This document shows, in pieces, positions 44,930 through 55,449 of a DNA stretch of 64,000 nucleotides. Each line of letters opens with the position of its first letter. The first letter of the stretch is position 1. This DNA comes from Ashinkailepas kermadecensis (lineage: Eukaryota > Arthropoda > Thecostraca > Neolepadidae): assembly GCA_034440615.1 (NCBI GenBank), contig JAOTOM010001580.1, positions 1-64,000 on the forward strand. The letters are read 5' to 3'. A program made the position numbers and the translations under genes. The notes under the pieces are model-generated. The model was not told the origin of the DNA. It did no database searches and saw only the letters and a list, made by a program, of their open reading frames with translations.

Positions 44930-46720
44930 AGCCTTCTTTACCAAACAGCAGCTGCACTCATCTCTATAGTTCTTGGACGACTGTCTGTTCATCCCTCACG
45001 GTTCCTCAGGAGCAGCACAAGCCGGTCCGCTCTAGCTCTCAGGGGTCCTTTCCACTCATTGACGGTATTTTTAGCTTCAGGAACTTCTCAGCTTTGAAGC
45101 GGGCTCCCAGTATTCCCTGCAACCTTCGTTATCATCAGGAACTTTCCACAGCTCTCCGGGAGTGCTGTTAACTCCAAGGTGCCTTCTCAAGGTATTATGG
45201 GTTCTTTTCAGTTATGATAGCTCTTTTGGTTTCAAGGACATTTTGGCTCTGAGGCTGGCCTTCGGAATTCCTCACAGCAATCGCCAGCCCACAGGGAATC
45301 TTTTAGCTCTCAGGGAACCTCTTGAATTGTTCATCCATTAAGGACCCCGCTCAACCATATAAAAATCCAAGTCCAGTACCCTCTGGCTCTCCAATACCCT
45401 CTTCATCCTTCAGGGACCTTTCCTGGTTGGCCCATTATAGTCCTCAATAGCCCTGTCTTGTTCTCATCTCATGGGAATTGCAGCCCTCACTATTTCTCTT
45501 AAACTCTTAGTGTCCTGTTCATCTCTCTCGTGCCCATTCAAACCTCAAGAGCATCCCAGCAATCTCTGGTCCTCAGGCGCCCTGTTTATTCCTCAGGGCC
45601 CTTAGACCTCTGTTTATTCCTCAGTTGGTAGGGCCCTTTCCAGCATAGACTGCTTTTTCTAGCTGGCATGGTCATTCCAGCTCTCGGCCGCACTCTCTCT
45701 CTTGTCTTCATGGTCCTTGCCAGCCCTCAGGGTGGACGTCTTCAGGTTTCAAGGGCTCTTTCTACACAAGCTGTTTGGTGCACTTTAACATTTCCTCGAT
45801 AATAACTCTGCCACTACGCCTTGAGAGGCCCGCAAGGGCCCTTCAAGGTATGAGCCAAACCCGACCCTGGCCCTGCACATCCGGCCAAGGGTCCTCTCCG
45901 TTGGCTCAGGTGCCCTCTTTCACGGCTTAGAACACGATTCGTCCCGCCGGGGAATGTCCGTCTTCTTTCAATAGCCAGGGACGCCCTTCGGCCCCCTCTG
46001 TCAGCCCAGAGACCCTCCATACCGGCTTTGACCCTCTCCGATGATCCGGAGTCCTTCCGCGGCTAGGGATCCTCTCCTTCGGTTCAGGGGCCCTCCTTAG
46101 CGATCCAGGGCCTTTTCTATCGGGCCGAAGGCCCCCTTTCATCAGATTGGTCCCTTCCATCAGGCTAGGAGCCCTTGTACGGCTTGGGACCCATCGGTCA
46201 GCCAATAGGCACCTTCTGACCGTCCCAGGTCACCTCAGACTACATCTCCGGTTCTCCCGGTCCTATCAGGGGCCCTCTTTAACAACCCGGGGCCTTTTCC
46301 GTCAAGCCGGAGGGCCCTTTTCAAAAGCTTGAGCCCCCAATAGGTCAGTGGCCCTTTCTTCGGCTTGGGCCCCGCCGTCAGCGCAGGGGTCTTTCAAACT
46401 GGCTCGGGCCCCTCCGTTAGCCGCTGGCCCTTCCAACAATCCGCGGGCCCTCTGTCGACCTAGAAGCCCTTCACGTTGGCCCAGCCCCGGGCTCTCATGT
46501 GCCCGTGGCACTCTCCTTTGACTCGGGGCCCTCTTCATCGCCTGAAACACTCCTTCAGACATTCTCCTCCTCCCTTCCCCTCGTCGCTCCACAGCCCTTC
46601 ACATTGCCCCCCCCAGGGGCCCCCGTGCCTACGACTTGGGCGGTCGCCGGTAGGGCTCCCTCGGATCCTCTCGTGGCGGCGGCTGCCCTTTTCGCCCCCT
46701 CCCCTTGACTACGCAACTGT
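44930..46720 (+). repeat. Degenerate ~38-42-bp tandem array
   Basis: Units resembling GGCTCAGGGGCCCTTTC recur irregularly across 1.8 kb, more regular from 45830 on (GGCCCTTC, AGGGGCCCTC). It resembles in style, not in sequence, the foldback arms. Frames inside are by-products. Confidence 0.6.
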
Positions 46721-47278
46721 CCCCGAAGGGGCGCATCTTGGTCTAAACAATTTCGAGGGGATACACTCGACCGACCTCCTGGAGGAGCATCATTTTGGGT
46801 CGGAGGGGTGCCTTTCGCTGAAAAATAAGCAGCGAGCTCGGGTGATCCAGAGCGGACCGAAGGCCCAGTTTCCAGTCAGTGGACTTCCGCTAAAAAATTC
46901 GAGGACGGGTACACTCGGGCCTCTCAGAAGGGTATCTTTTAGAGTCCTAAGGAGGGTCACCTTCGTTCCCTACCCTCTCGGACGACGCTACTATACCTCT
47001 GGTCGACTTGTTACTTAATGCTACCACTTGTCAGTTCTCCGACCGTTTGGACATGGCGAATTCCGTCGCAAATGTCTTAACTTCGGACCACGACAACTGG
47101 ACGGATCATCATAAACCAATAGAGAAGGAACGGTAAGGTTCTTTGATCAGTTCTGTGTCGTGAAATGCCGACGCGAACCATTCACAATTGCTGAATCAAT
47201 TGAAAAAGGCAGACACGAAATGCGTGCCAAGGACTCTCATAGGCGCACGGCCCGTAACCGGTGTCTGATCCACAGGCG

Positions 47279-47320
47279 CGTACCAGATTTGTCAAGCGTA
47301 CCAGATCTGGTACGATCGTA
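47279..47320. repeat. 18-bp perfect palindrome with flanking half repeat
   Basis: CGTACCAGATCTGGTACG at 47297-47314 is fully self-complementary and overlaps TACGATCGTA (47311-47320). GCGTACCAGAT also occurs 17 bp upstream. Such a cluster could bind a dimeric protein. Confidence 0.8.
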
Positions 47321-48770
47321 CCATAGTGCAAACGCTGGGCGAACCTGAACGGACGGAATATGTCAGTTTTTAGAACAGAAAATAAAGAAATATTATGATG
47401 AAAACTATGTGAATTGAAACTTAAATTGCATGTATAATATAACTGCATATGCCGAATAACGAACCACCTCTCCACCATGAGCAACGTTATTATCCGTAAT
47501 AAGCAAATTTACCTGATGTTATGCAAACTATTAATTTTCATGCCATCTATGAAATTTTTATACCAGATTGCCGAATACGAGCCACTGTAAAACCGCCTAC
47601 ACCCCAATTCATTGGCTCGGGGGTGCTGAAATATAAGCATGCTCTTTTTCTAAACACTTCATATCGAAACAGATAGGAAGTGAAAAGCCAAGGATGGTAA
47701 CGCATGTGTGAGATTGGCGACTATCAAGATAACATACCGAGATTCCCGAAGCTCTGTTGATGGCCTGCTTTGCGCCGGGACACCCTGGACATGGATATAA
47801 AGTCAACGTGCAGGGTTGAACTTCGAAGAAACTGTTGGGACCGTCCAGCAGTGTTAAAGCTGAATAACTTAAAACACATTGGAGGGCTGGCGAATAGGGC
47901 CTATGTGAAACTCGTTAGTTAATGGAGGGGGCAATGGAACTTTCGTTGCAGCCCTTCGAAGAGATAGAAAAACCACGAGATTAGTACACCTACGTATCGA
48001 TGTTTATACGGAGAGTTTCCAGTCGACCCAGGGTCGTTAATTAGAATATAGGCTGTGAAACGAGCATTGGTGCCACTAAATAGCTCAGGTTTCTTCGGTA
48101 TAATGTTTGACAGACGAGGCGCTAGTCCTTTGCGCTAATCTTCCTTTGGACCTCTAGGTCGATTGCATGCATGTATGCGCTTTGCTGTCAAGTATGTGTT
48201 CTGTGCTTTTGTCAACGATTTTATGTGGAACGTATATTTGTCGACTGAGCATACATTGGATTGAAGGAAGTAAAAACAATCAACGTGAAATAAGTTTAAT
48301 TTGAGGAGCGAACTTGCCCACCGAATAGTCCTCATTGGTCTTGAATGGATCTACGTGCTCTGAGCCTGATCTACTACTTCCTGAAACTTTCCACCCGTCC
48401 GTATTAAGTCACTGATACGAAAATAGCTATTGTGCCGACGGTTCCAGGTGAGGTATCACCCCAGGGCGGCATGAACTGCAGTCAGTCGATCGAGTGCTTT
48501 GTGCTGGACGCTCTCTTGGATTTGTCGACTGCAGACTCGTGGCGCCTCACGGACGGCCAGCGGTGGCGTTCGTCACACAGCCAGCGGCGACATCAGGCCG
48601 AGTGACCAGCTCTGGTCAGCACAGTAGCACACGACCGGCAGGTGAGTGGTGGTCGTCCGACAGCTGTAGACACAGCTGGTGTGGTCGTCCGGTGCGGTAC
48701 ACAATGTCACAGCATGCGCCAGCTCCTCCAGCCGACTGATCTCGTGGCGGTCCTCCCCGTTGTAGACGAG
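47321..48770. other. Unassigned sequence upstream of minisatellites
   Basis: No gene recognised. GC content rises from about 48430 on. Confidence 0.4.
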
Positions 48771-48780
48771 GAAACCTCGT

Positions 48781-49052
48781 GAGGACGTCCCTGCTGTGGA
48801 CTGGGCCACCTTGTGGGGGCACTCACTGGTGTAGGCGGGCCACCTCGTGAGGACGTCCCTGCTGTGGACTGGGCCACCTTGTGGGGGCACTCACTGGTGT
48901 AGGCGGGCCACCTCGTGAGGACGTCCCTGCTGTGGACTGGGCCACCTTGTGGGGGCACTCACTAGTGTAGGCGGGCCACCTCGTGAGGACGTCCCTGCTG
49001 TGGACTGGGCCACCTTGTGGGGGCACTCACTGGTGTAGGCGGGCCACCTCGT
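48781..49052 (+). repeat. 68-bp minisatellite, four nearly identical units
   Basis: Unit starts (GAGGACGTCCCTGCTGTGGA) lie at 48781, 48849, 48917 and 48985. Only one base change is visible (ACTGGTG versus ACTAGTG). Near identity indicates recent expansion. Confidence 0.95.
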
Positions 49053-49455
49053 GAGGGTGAAACCACGTGAGGACGCTTCCTGGCGCAGGCGGGGCTGTCT
49101 CGTGAGGACGCTTCCTGGTCTGGCGGGGCCATCTTCTGAGGGCATCCACTGTTGTTGGCAGGGCCACCTCGTGCGGACTCCCTGGTGTTGGCGGGACCAC
49201 CTCGTGAGGAAGTCCCTGCCGTGGGCGGAGCCATCTCGTGAGCACGATTCCTAGTGTGGGTGTGGCCCCTTCGTGAGGACGCCCCTGCTGTGGGCGAGGC
49301 CACTTTGTGAAGACGCACCCGTTGTGTGAGGGGTCACTTCGTGAAGACACCCCCTGTTGTGGGCACCACCATCTCGTGAGGTCACCTCTGCTTTGGGCGG
49401 GATCACCCTGTGAGGACGCCTCTGGTGTGGGTGGAGCCACCTCCACAGCCGAGCT
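49053..49455 (+). repeat. Degenerate 33-48-bp relatives of the minisatellite
   Basis: Core CTCGTGAGGACG...GTGGGCGGGACCAC is repeated about nine times with divergence. This is the older part of the array. Minus-strand frames of 80-150 codons across it are repeat by-products. Confidence 0.85.
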
Positions 49456-49517
49456 CGACGTCGGCCGCCGGAGCTCGGGAGCGCACAACACTGCCCCGTG
49501 CTCAGAACACGAAGTGT

Positions 49518-49613
49518 TCGTCCTACGTCCACATCCGCCGGCCGACAGCTCGTCCTACGTCCACATCCGCCGGCCGACAGCTCGTCCTACGTCCACATCC
49601 GCCGGCCGACAGC
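49518..49613 (+). repeat. Three 32-bp direct repeats in the 5' leader
   Basis: Units beginning TCGTCCTACGTCCACATC at 49518, 49550 and 49582 are identical over 32 bp. They end about 100 bp before the K2P start codon, in its probable 5' UTR or promoter. Confidence 0.95.
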
Positions 49614-49710
49614 TCGATATCTGCATTCAGAGAACAGCACACGGGTCAAGTGGGCGACGGCACCGGAGCCTGTGCCGAGGCCTCAAGGCTGACCTAGCCG
49701 GCCGCCGACC

Positions 49711-49954
49711 ATGTCTGCACCAGACGGGCCGTACTCGACGCTGGACTCGCCCGGCCAGCGTGCGCACGTGCGCCGCTGTCTGTGTGTGCGCCGCAGCAGC
49801 TGTCTGCTGGCCACCTACACGCTGCTGTACCTGCTGTACGTGGCGATGGGCGCGTGCGTCTTCAGCTACCTGGAGCAGCCGCAGGAGGATCTGCTGAAGC
49901 AGCGATTAACCACACATATCGGCCGGTTCATGCGAAGCTACGCTTGTGTTCCAG
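49711..49954 (+). CDS. Two-pore-domain potassium channel (TWIK/KCNK1-like), first coding exon
   Basis: K2P channels are dimeric plasma-membrane leak K+ channels; each subunit has four membrane helices and two pore loops. The exon encodes 81 residues. A short cytoplasmic N-terminus with CLCVRRSSC is followed by M1 (about residues 30-50, CLLATYTLLYLLYVAMGACV) and FSYLEQPQEDLLKQRL, the start of the extracellular cap helix. The GA-VFSxxE-P-EDLL pattern is that of TWIK-1, better than TREK or TASK. The context GCCGACCATGTC is a fair start. The exon ends at CCA G|GTGGGT with phase 1; reading on gives a stop within three codons, so splicing is required. Pore loops and M2-M4 must be in later exons, none recognised before 64000. 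The probable host intron receives foldback copy B. Confidence 0.82.
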
Positions 49955-50160
49955 GTGGGTGATCACCTGTGTACCAGGTGGGTATCTGTGTACCAGGTGG
50001 GTATCTGTGTACCAGGTGGGTGGATACTCGTTCGACAGGTGGGTGGGTACCCGAGTATCAGGTGGGTGGCTACCTGTGTGCCAGGTGGGTAGGTAGCCAT
50101 GTATCAGACGAGTGGCTACCTGTGTGCCAGGTGGGTGGATAGCCATGTATCAGGCGGGTG
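49951..50160 (+). repeat. Tandem array of splice-donor-like units
   Basis: CAGGTGGGT occurs eight times from the exon end to about 50133 at 19-46-bp spacing, plus decayed units (CAGACGAGTGG, CAGGCGGGTG). Early units are 19 bp (GTGTACCAGGTGGGTATCT); later ones are about 22-24 bp with TAGCCATGTATC alternating. The first one is the exon's own donor. Confidence 0.92.
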
Positions 50161-50660
50161 CATGCATATGCACTAGGCGAACTTACCTGTGCTCGAGGTG
50201 GTACGCAGGCACTTGTGTTGCTGTATGCCTGTACATGTACCACAAAGGTCTGCGATGGCTGTGATGGAGAAAATACGTCCGTCGGCAGCTCTCGACTCGC
50301 ATTGTAGCATGTAACAGTTACCATGACAACGATCACATTGGGGTCAGAAATATTAGCCTTGCTAGGATGAGGTATCCGGAGAACAAACTGGGCCGGATAC
50401 GTGCTCGCACGCTGCCTTTCGATCGGTCTGCCGACGCACGCGACCGGAGCTATGGCAACCGATCAAGGTCATTTGGTTGACCAGGCCACAGCGCGCAAGA
50501 AGCGCCAGTGTCGCTACTCCTCTTCGGAACTGAAGTGCAAACATCCCGGTATTTTCGCCGCTGAAGAAGGTCCGATCTAATTAGTAGCGACGTGTAGACT
50601 GAAGCGGTTGGCTCCAACACATAATTCCGTACTGAGTACGCACGGAGACGCTCTGTCGGT
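50161..50660. other. Probable intron sequence
   Basis: No coding signal or K2P pore motif. It lies between the donor array and foldback copy B. Confidence 0.45.
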
Positions 50661-51309
50661 CAGGGGCGTCGCCACCGGGGGGGCAGTCGCCCCTCCTGCC
50701 GTGAGACTGCCCCCCCCCCCTAGAATTTGAGGAGGCCCCTATCCGGAAATGCACAGGAAAAAGGTGAGCATGGAGGCCGGCGAGACAGACGATCGTGCTG
50801 TCAAGGAGGCCCCAAGACTGGCAACGAGGCTCCCGGGAAATCTAATCAGGTCCTAATAAGAGACGTAGGACTGAGATTGGGAGGAGGCCCCCAGGACTGA
50901 AAGGATGCCACCGAGATGGGCAGAAAGTCACCCAGGCCAGACAAGAAGGCTTCCGATGTGTGGTAGGATATTCATAATTTGGAAAACGAGGCACCCAAGA
51001 TGGAAGAGGAGGCCCCTACAATACAAAATAATGAATCATAGGAGATATTTCTCCGGACGCAAGAGGGAGCCCCAAGATGGGTAAGAAGGTCTCCGCAGGA
51101 ATGAGAGAAGGCCACTGAGAACAAACAGATGAGGCCCATATTTTGGAAGAGGAGGACCCTAGAAGAGAGGATTTGGGACTATGACACAAAAGCACCCTGC
51201 TAAGAGGATAATGAGGCTCTAAACACAGGTAAGGAGGCCTCCAAGACGTGAGAGGAGGCCCCTAATTTGACAAAGGAGTCACCTAGGAGAAGATAGGAGG
51301 CCCCATAAA

Positions 51310-51645
51310 TCACGAGAGTGCCAACAATTGGCACGGAGGCCCCCGTGATTGCAAAGGAGGCCCCCATGATAGCAAAGGGGGCCCCAGGATTGCAAAAGAG
51401 GCCCCCAGGATTGCAAAGGAGGCCCCAGGATTGCAAAGAAGGCCCTCGGGATTGCAAAGGAACCCCCAGGATTACAAAGGAGGCCCCCAGGATTACAAAG
51501 GAGGTCCCCAGGATTGCAAAGGAGGCCCCAGAATTGCAAAGGAGGCCCCCAGAATTGCAAAGGAGGCCCCCAGAATTGCAAAGGAGGCCCCCAGAATTGC
51601 AAAGGAGGCCCCCAGGATTGCAAAGGAGGTCCCAACACGGGAAGG
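51310..51645 (-). repeat. 21-bp satellite in left arm of copy B, about 16 units
   Basis: AGGCCCCCAGGATTGCAAAGG units, the inverse complement of 35490-36610 and 58925-59410. The left arm has far fewer units than copy A's right arm. Confidence 0.95.
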
Positions 51646-52599
51646 GAGGCCCCAGAAAATGAGGAGGCCCTAAGACGGAAGAAAAAACCAGTGGGTATGA
51701 AATGAGGTTTCGGAGACGCAAAAACAGGCGCCAAGACGGGTAAGGTTCCACGAAGATAGAAAAGGATGATCCAGAAACTTGGCAGAGGCACCTAATTCGG
51801 AAGAGGATGACAAGATTGGAAATGAGACCCCATGATGAACGAGGAGGCCACTCAAATAGGACAGAAGGGTCATTGGATAAGAGGGATGGCTCCCAGGCGA
51901 GAAAGAAGGCTCCAAGACGGGTAAGAAGGCCCTAGAAAATGACAAGGCAACTGCTTGTAATTTGACAAGGAAAGGTTGCTTGTAATTTGGAAGAGGAGGA
52001 ACCTGGGAGAGAAGAGGAGTCCACCAGGAGATAAGAGACCACCCTTAAAATAGGCAAAGATCGAATCAAAACGCAGAGCAGGAGGCCCCCGAGACGTGAG
52101 AGGAGGCCCCTAATTTGAAAAAGAAGGCCTCTCGAAGAGAAAAGGAGACCCCTGCCGGACTCGAGAGGAGTCCCTCAAGACGGAATAGGAGGTCTCCAGG
52201 GTTGAATGAGGCCAGAAGACCAGACTGAGTTCCCAGGAAATGAGAGGATGGGAGTGGTAGCAGGTATCGAAGGTGGTGAGATTTCCAAAATTGATGATGC
52301 CCTCAAGACGGGTAGGCTTTGCCAGGACAAAGGAGGAGGCCCACGAGGCGTGGTAAGGCCCCTGGTTTGGCAGGGAATGCCCCCCAACAGGAGAGGAAGC
52401 CATGTCATGTTAAAGGGGCCCCAGGATGTAGGAGGCCATCCAAGATGGGAGAGGAGGGCCATTGAATATGGAGGAGGGTAGGACACACGAGGAGACATCC
52501 AAAACCGGTAAAGAGGCTGCAGGAAATGAGACGAGACCCATAAGACGCGAGAGGAGGCCTGTAATTTGGAAGAAGCCCCTAAGAAATTGTAGGAGTCGT

Positions 52600-53950
52600 G
52601 CCGGAGTATTTGAAAATCACAACATGGGCCCAAAAAGAGCCGGACGGGGCCCTTGAAAATAACGCTGAGCCTCGGGGTATCAAAAAGTCACGCCCGGACC
52701 ATGAAAATCACGCTAGGGGCACGACCAGTCGTACCGTTACCCAACAGTCTCATTGGGACACAATTGAGCCGGGGAAACGAAAAACAATCCGGACATGGAT
52801 AATCACTCTGAGGCCCCAACAATGACGTCACAAACCTCCGAAACGTATTGGACGCCCCAAAAGTGTCCAGGTCGCTAAAACAAGCTAGGAATCCAAGCAA
52901 ATGGTGTCGGGACACCAAAGATCGATTACATTTGACTAAAAAAAAGTCGCGTCGCAGTCCTTGAAAATCACACTGGGGGCCCAAAAGGTCGCGCCGGGGC
53001 CCTAAAAGTTGCAGCTGCCCTAACAAATCAATTCTCAACCGAAATGTCACACTGCGGCCTCGAAAATCGGGTCAGTCCCCCAAAAACCCATTGGGCACCA
53101 GAAAAAGAAACGTGTCGGGGCATCGATAAAAAAATATCGCCGGGAGACCGAAGAATCGTACTGGGACCAAAAAATAACACATAAGGACCTTTAAAAAGAT
53201 AGAGCTCTATGTCCAAAAAGGTCACACCGAGACTCCATCGAATCAACCCCAACACCGGCAAATTAAGAACAGGTTCGGGAAATAATACCCGGAGGGCTTT
53301 TGCACTCCGAAAGGTGCCATCGGCTGAAAAAATCTCCTTCGGTGGCCGCAGTGGCATATCAAAGGGGCAAATGCCCCCTCCCTCCTAAGAGGAAAAGCTC
53401 CCAAGAATCGTGCCGGGGCCCCAAAAAGTCGCGCTGGGGCCACCAAAATTCGCGTCGGTCCACCAGAATTCGCGCATGGGGCTCTAAATAAATACGGCGG
53501 GCCCAGAAAACTCGTTCAGAGGCCCGAAAATCTGCAACAGGAACTGTCGAGATCGCGTTGGGGTCACAACTAAGTACAACGCTCCCCGCAAGCTCGAACC
53601 GGTTCCCCAAATATCGCGCTCGAGACCCACAATTACCATCGGTAGTCCCAAAAATTTTGTCTGGGCATCAAACATTCACGTCGGGCTCCCAAAAATTGGC
53701 GTCTAGGGCCCCACATAAGCAAAAGGACCGAGCACTAAATAAACACATCGGGATCTTTGAAAGCGCCCCGACACCTAAACAAAATCCTCGGTGAACAAAA
53801 AAGCAACAAAACCCTAAAACGAGCAGGGGTTTCGAAAATATGTTGGGTCCGTAACAAAAATGGATTGGAGTCCTAAGACACATCCGTAGACGAAGAGAAA
53901 CGAAACGGGTCCGAAAAGAACATCGAGGCAGGGCCTCGGTTCGGCAGCCA
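52600..53950 (-). repeat. Left arm of copy B, degenerate ~30-bp repeats
   Basis: Inverse complement of 55450-57450 in order, including the AAGGGGCAAATGCCCC segment at 53360-53376 (complement at 56690-56703). Confidence 0.8.
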
Positions 53951-53975
53951 ATCTGGGGACATATTTAATCAAAGA

Positions 53976-55430
53976 TAGGATTGGAAGATTGGAAGTAGGG
54001 AAGTAATGTTCGAATTTAGTTAATTTAATTTTCGCAGCGAAATAGAAGTGGGTTGATCAATGGGAGATATCTTCTATATCCACCAAGTCTAACTGAATAT
54101 CGCTAGATTCACCACTACTGTTAGTCATTTCCACCAGCTTGATGTCATAAGTAAGCTTAAACGATAATTTATCGGGCCTAGGACGATAATTTCGCGAAGG
54201 TGACAACGAGAAGTGGATTGATTTTGTTTTCTTCTCGCCATCTTAGTGAATTATTCATTTTTATTACATTTGGTGGTGGCTGTATGGCACCTGGCACACA
54301 AGCTAAAATAATAAATCCTCAGCGAATAAATTCACGGCAAGAACAAGCATTGGACAACAGTGCATAAGTGACGCACGCCCATGGTTTTCGCTGTGCTGCA
54401 CCGTTTTGTAAATGACGTCGTGAGAAGATATTGAAGCTGGGAAGCTCTAATCATGCAGGCTGTATTCACAAAAGACAAGTATGTAGGAAGAAAATGCATT
54501 TATAGGAGACGAGTGGTCTAGGGGTAAGATGCTCGTCTCACAATCGAAAGATTGTGGGTTCTAGTCTCACCTGTCGCTACTCTTGCCCGCGACCAATCGG
54601 CGTGAGAGATTAGCGACGCTATATGACTGAACGGTCGACGTGTCGTAAAGCCAATAACCAACCAACAAACCAAAATGCATTTATAAACATCATTCCTCTC
54701 AATTTGTATGGGGCATCGGTGTTGTTTTGTATGCTTGTGAGGGGAATTTTCCCCCTCAATGTTGGCTTTGCCCCATGCTTCTGAAAATTATTGGGAGACC
54801 AGTGGCGTACCTATATTTGCGTCAAGGGGGAGGGTGGGGAACGTATTTGGAGGGGTCCACCTACCCCATTCAAAAAGTCCTCGAATTTGGACCACATTTG
54901 TCAAGGGGAACCTTTTTAAATAAAATAATTAGTGATCAACTGAATTGTCATATGGAGGGGTCTAATCTACCACTATTGCTTCTGATTCGTCGGATTTCAA
55001 CCATAACTCCCCCACCCTCTTAGAATGCTTTCTTTTAGTATCCATTGATAAGTCACCTCACACTGCTGAAATTACACCTAAGCAAATCACTTTAAAATGT
55101 AAAATTTCCCAATTTCAGACATTCCAGTTCATAGCGCCCGGTCGCCACGACGCCAACGTTCGTGCACATGCACATCCATCTTGCGCATTCGGCGCATTCG
55201 CCACACTTCGTGCGATACTACGATTTCTGCTAGGCCTGCTACATTTTGGTAATTGGTGCCACATGATAGACTTGCGCCATATTTGACGTGATGGAATGCT
55301 TCGTATGGACGTTCGCTGAGAAAATTCGATTAATTAAATTCGATCATTAGTTCCCTATTTCAAACAGTTTATGATAGTTAAGAAATGCGGATACCCGCTG
55401 AGCTTTGATGCACCTCATATCTTTGATTAA
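53976..55430 (+). other. Central unique region of copy B
   Basis: Colinear with 31305-32500 of copy A. It contains a CAGTGGCGTACC motif followed by G-runs (54811), itself like a DNA-element end. A 98-codon plus-strand frame (54727-55023) has no recognisable domain and is not kept well in copy A. Confidence 0.6.
54505..54671 (+). mobile_element. Full-length tRNA-derived SINE with 14-bp TSD
   Basis: AAAATGCATTTATA flanks it at 54491-54504 and 54672-54685. The first 70 bp are tRNA-like: A box TGGTCTAGGGG, an anticodon-region CTCACAA, B box GGTTCTAGTCTC. These are RNA polymerase III promoter elements. A tRNA-unrelated body (GCGACCAATCGGCGTGAGAG) and the tail CCAATAACCAACCAACAAAC follow. The empty site is present at 31814. 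The parent tRNA is uncertain (CAC in the loop might suggest Val). Confidence 0.9.
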
Positions 55431-55449
55431 ATATGCTCCCAGATTGGTT

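Noticed and set aside
45814..47018. Pro/Ser-rich frames around 46 kb
   Set aside because: They follow the degenerate 40-bp repeats and overlap on both strands.
48781..49052. CRISPR array
   Set aside because: Units are contiguous without unique spacers, and the genome is eukaryotic.
48573..49491. Minus-strand frames with repeated TRWPSPQQGRPHEV as a secreted or structural protein
   Set aside because: They are translations of the 68-bp minisatellite; no signal peptide, domain or splice logic.
54505..54580. Functional tRNA gene
   Set aside because: A and B boxes are present but the acceptor and anticodon stems do not pair properly, and it is the head of a SINE with body, tail and TSD.
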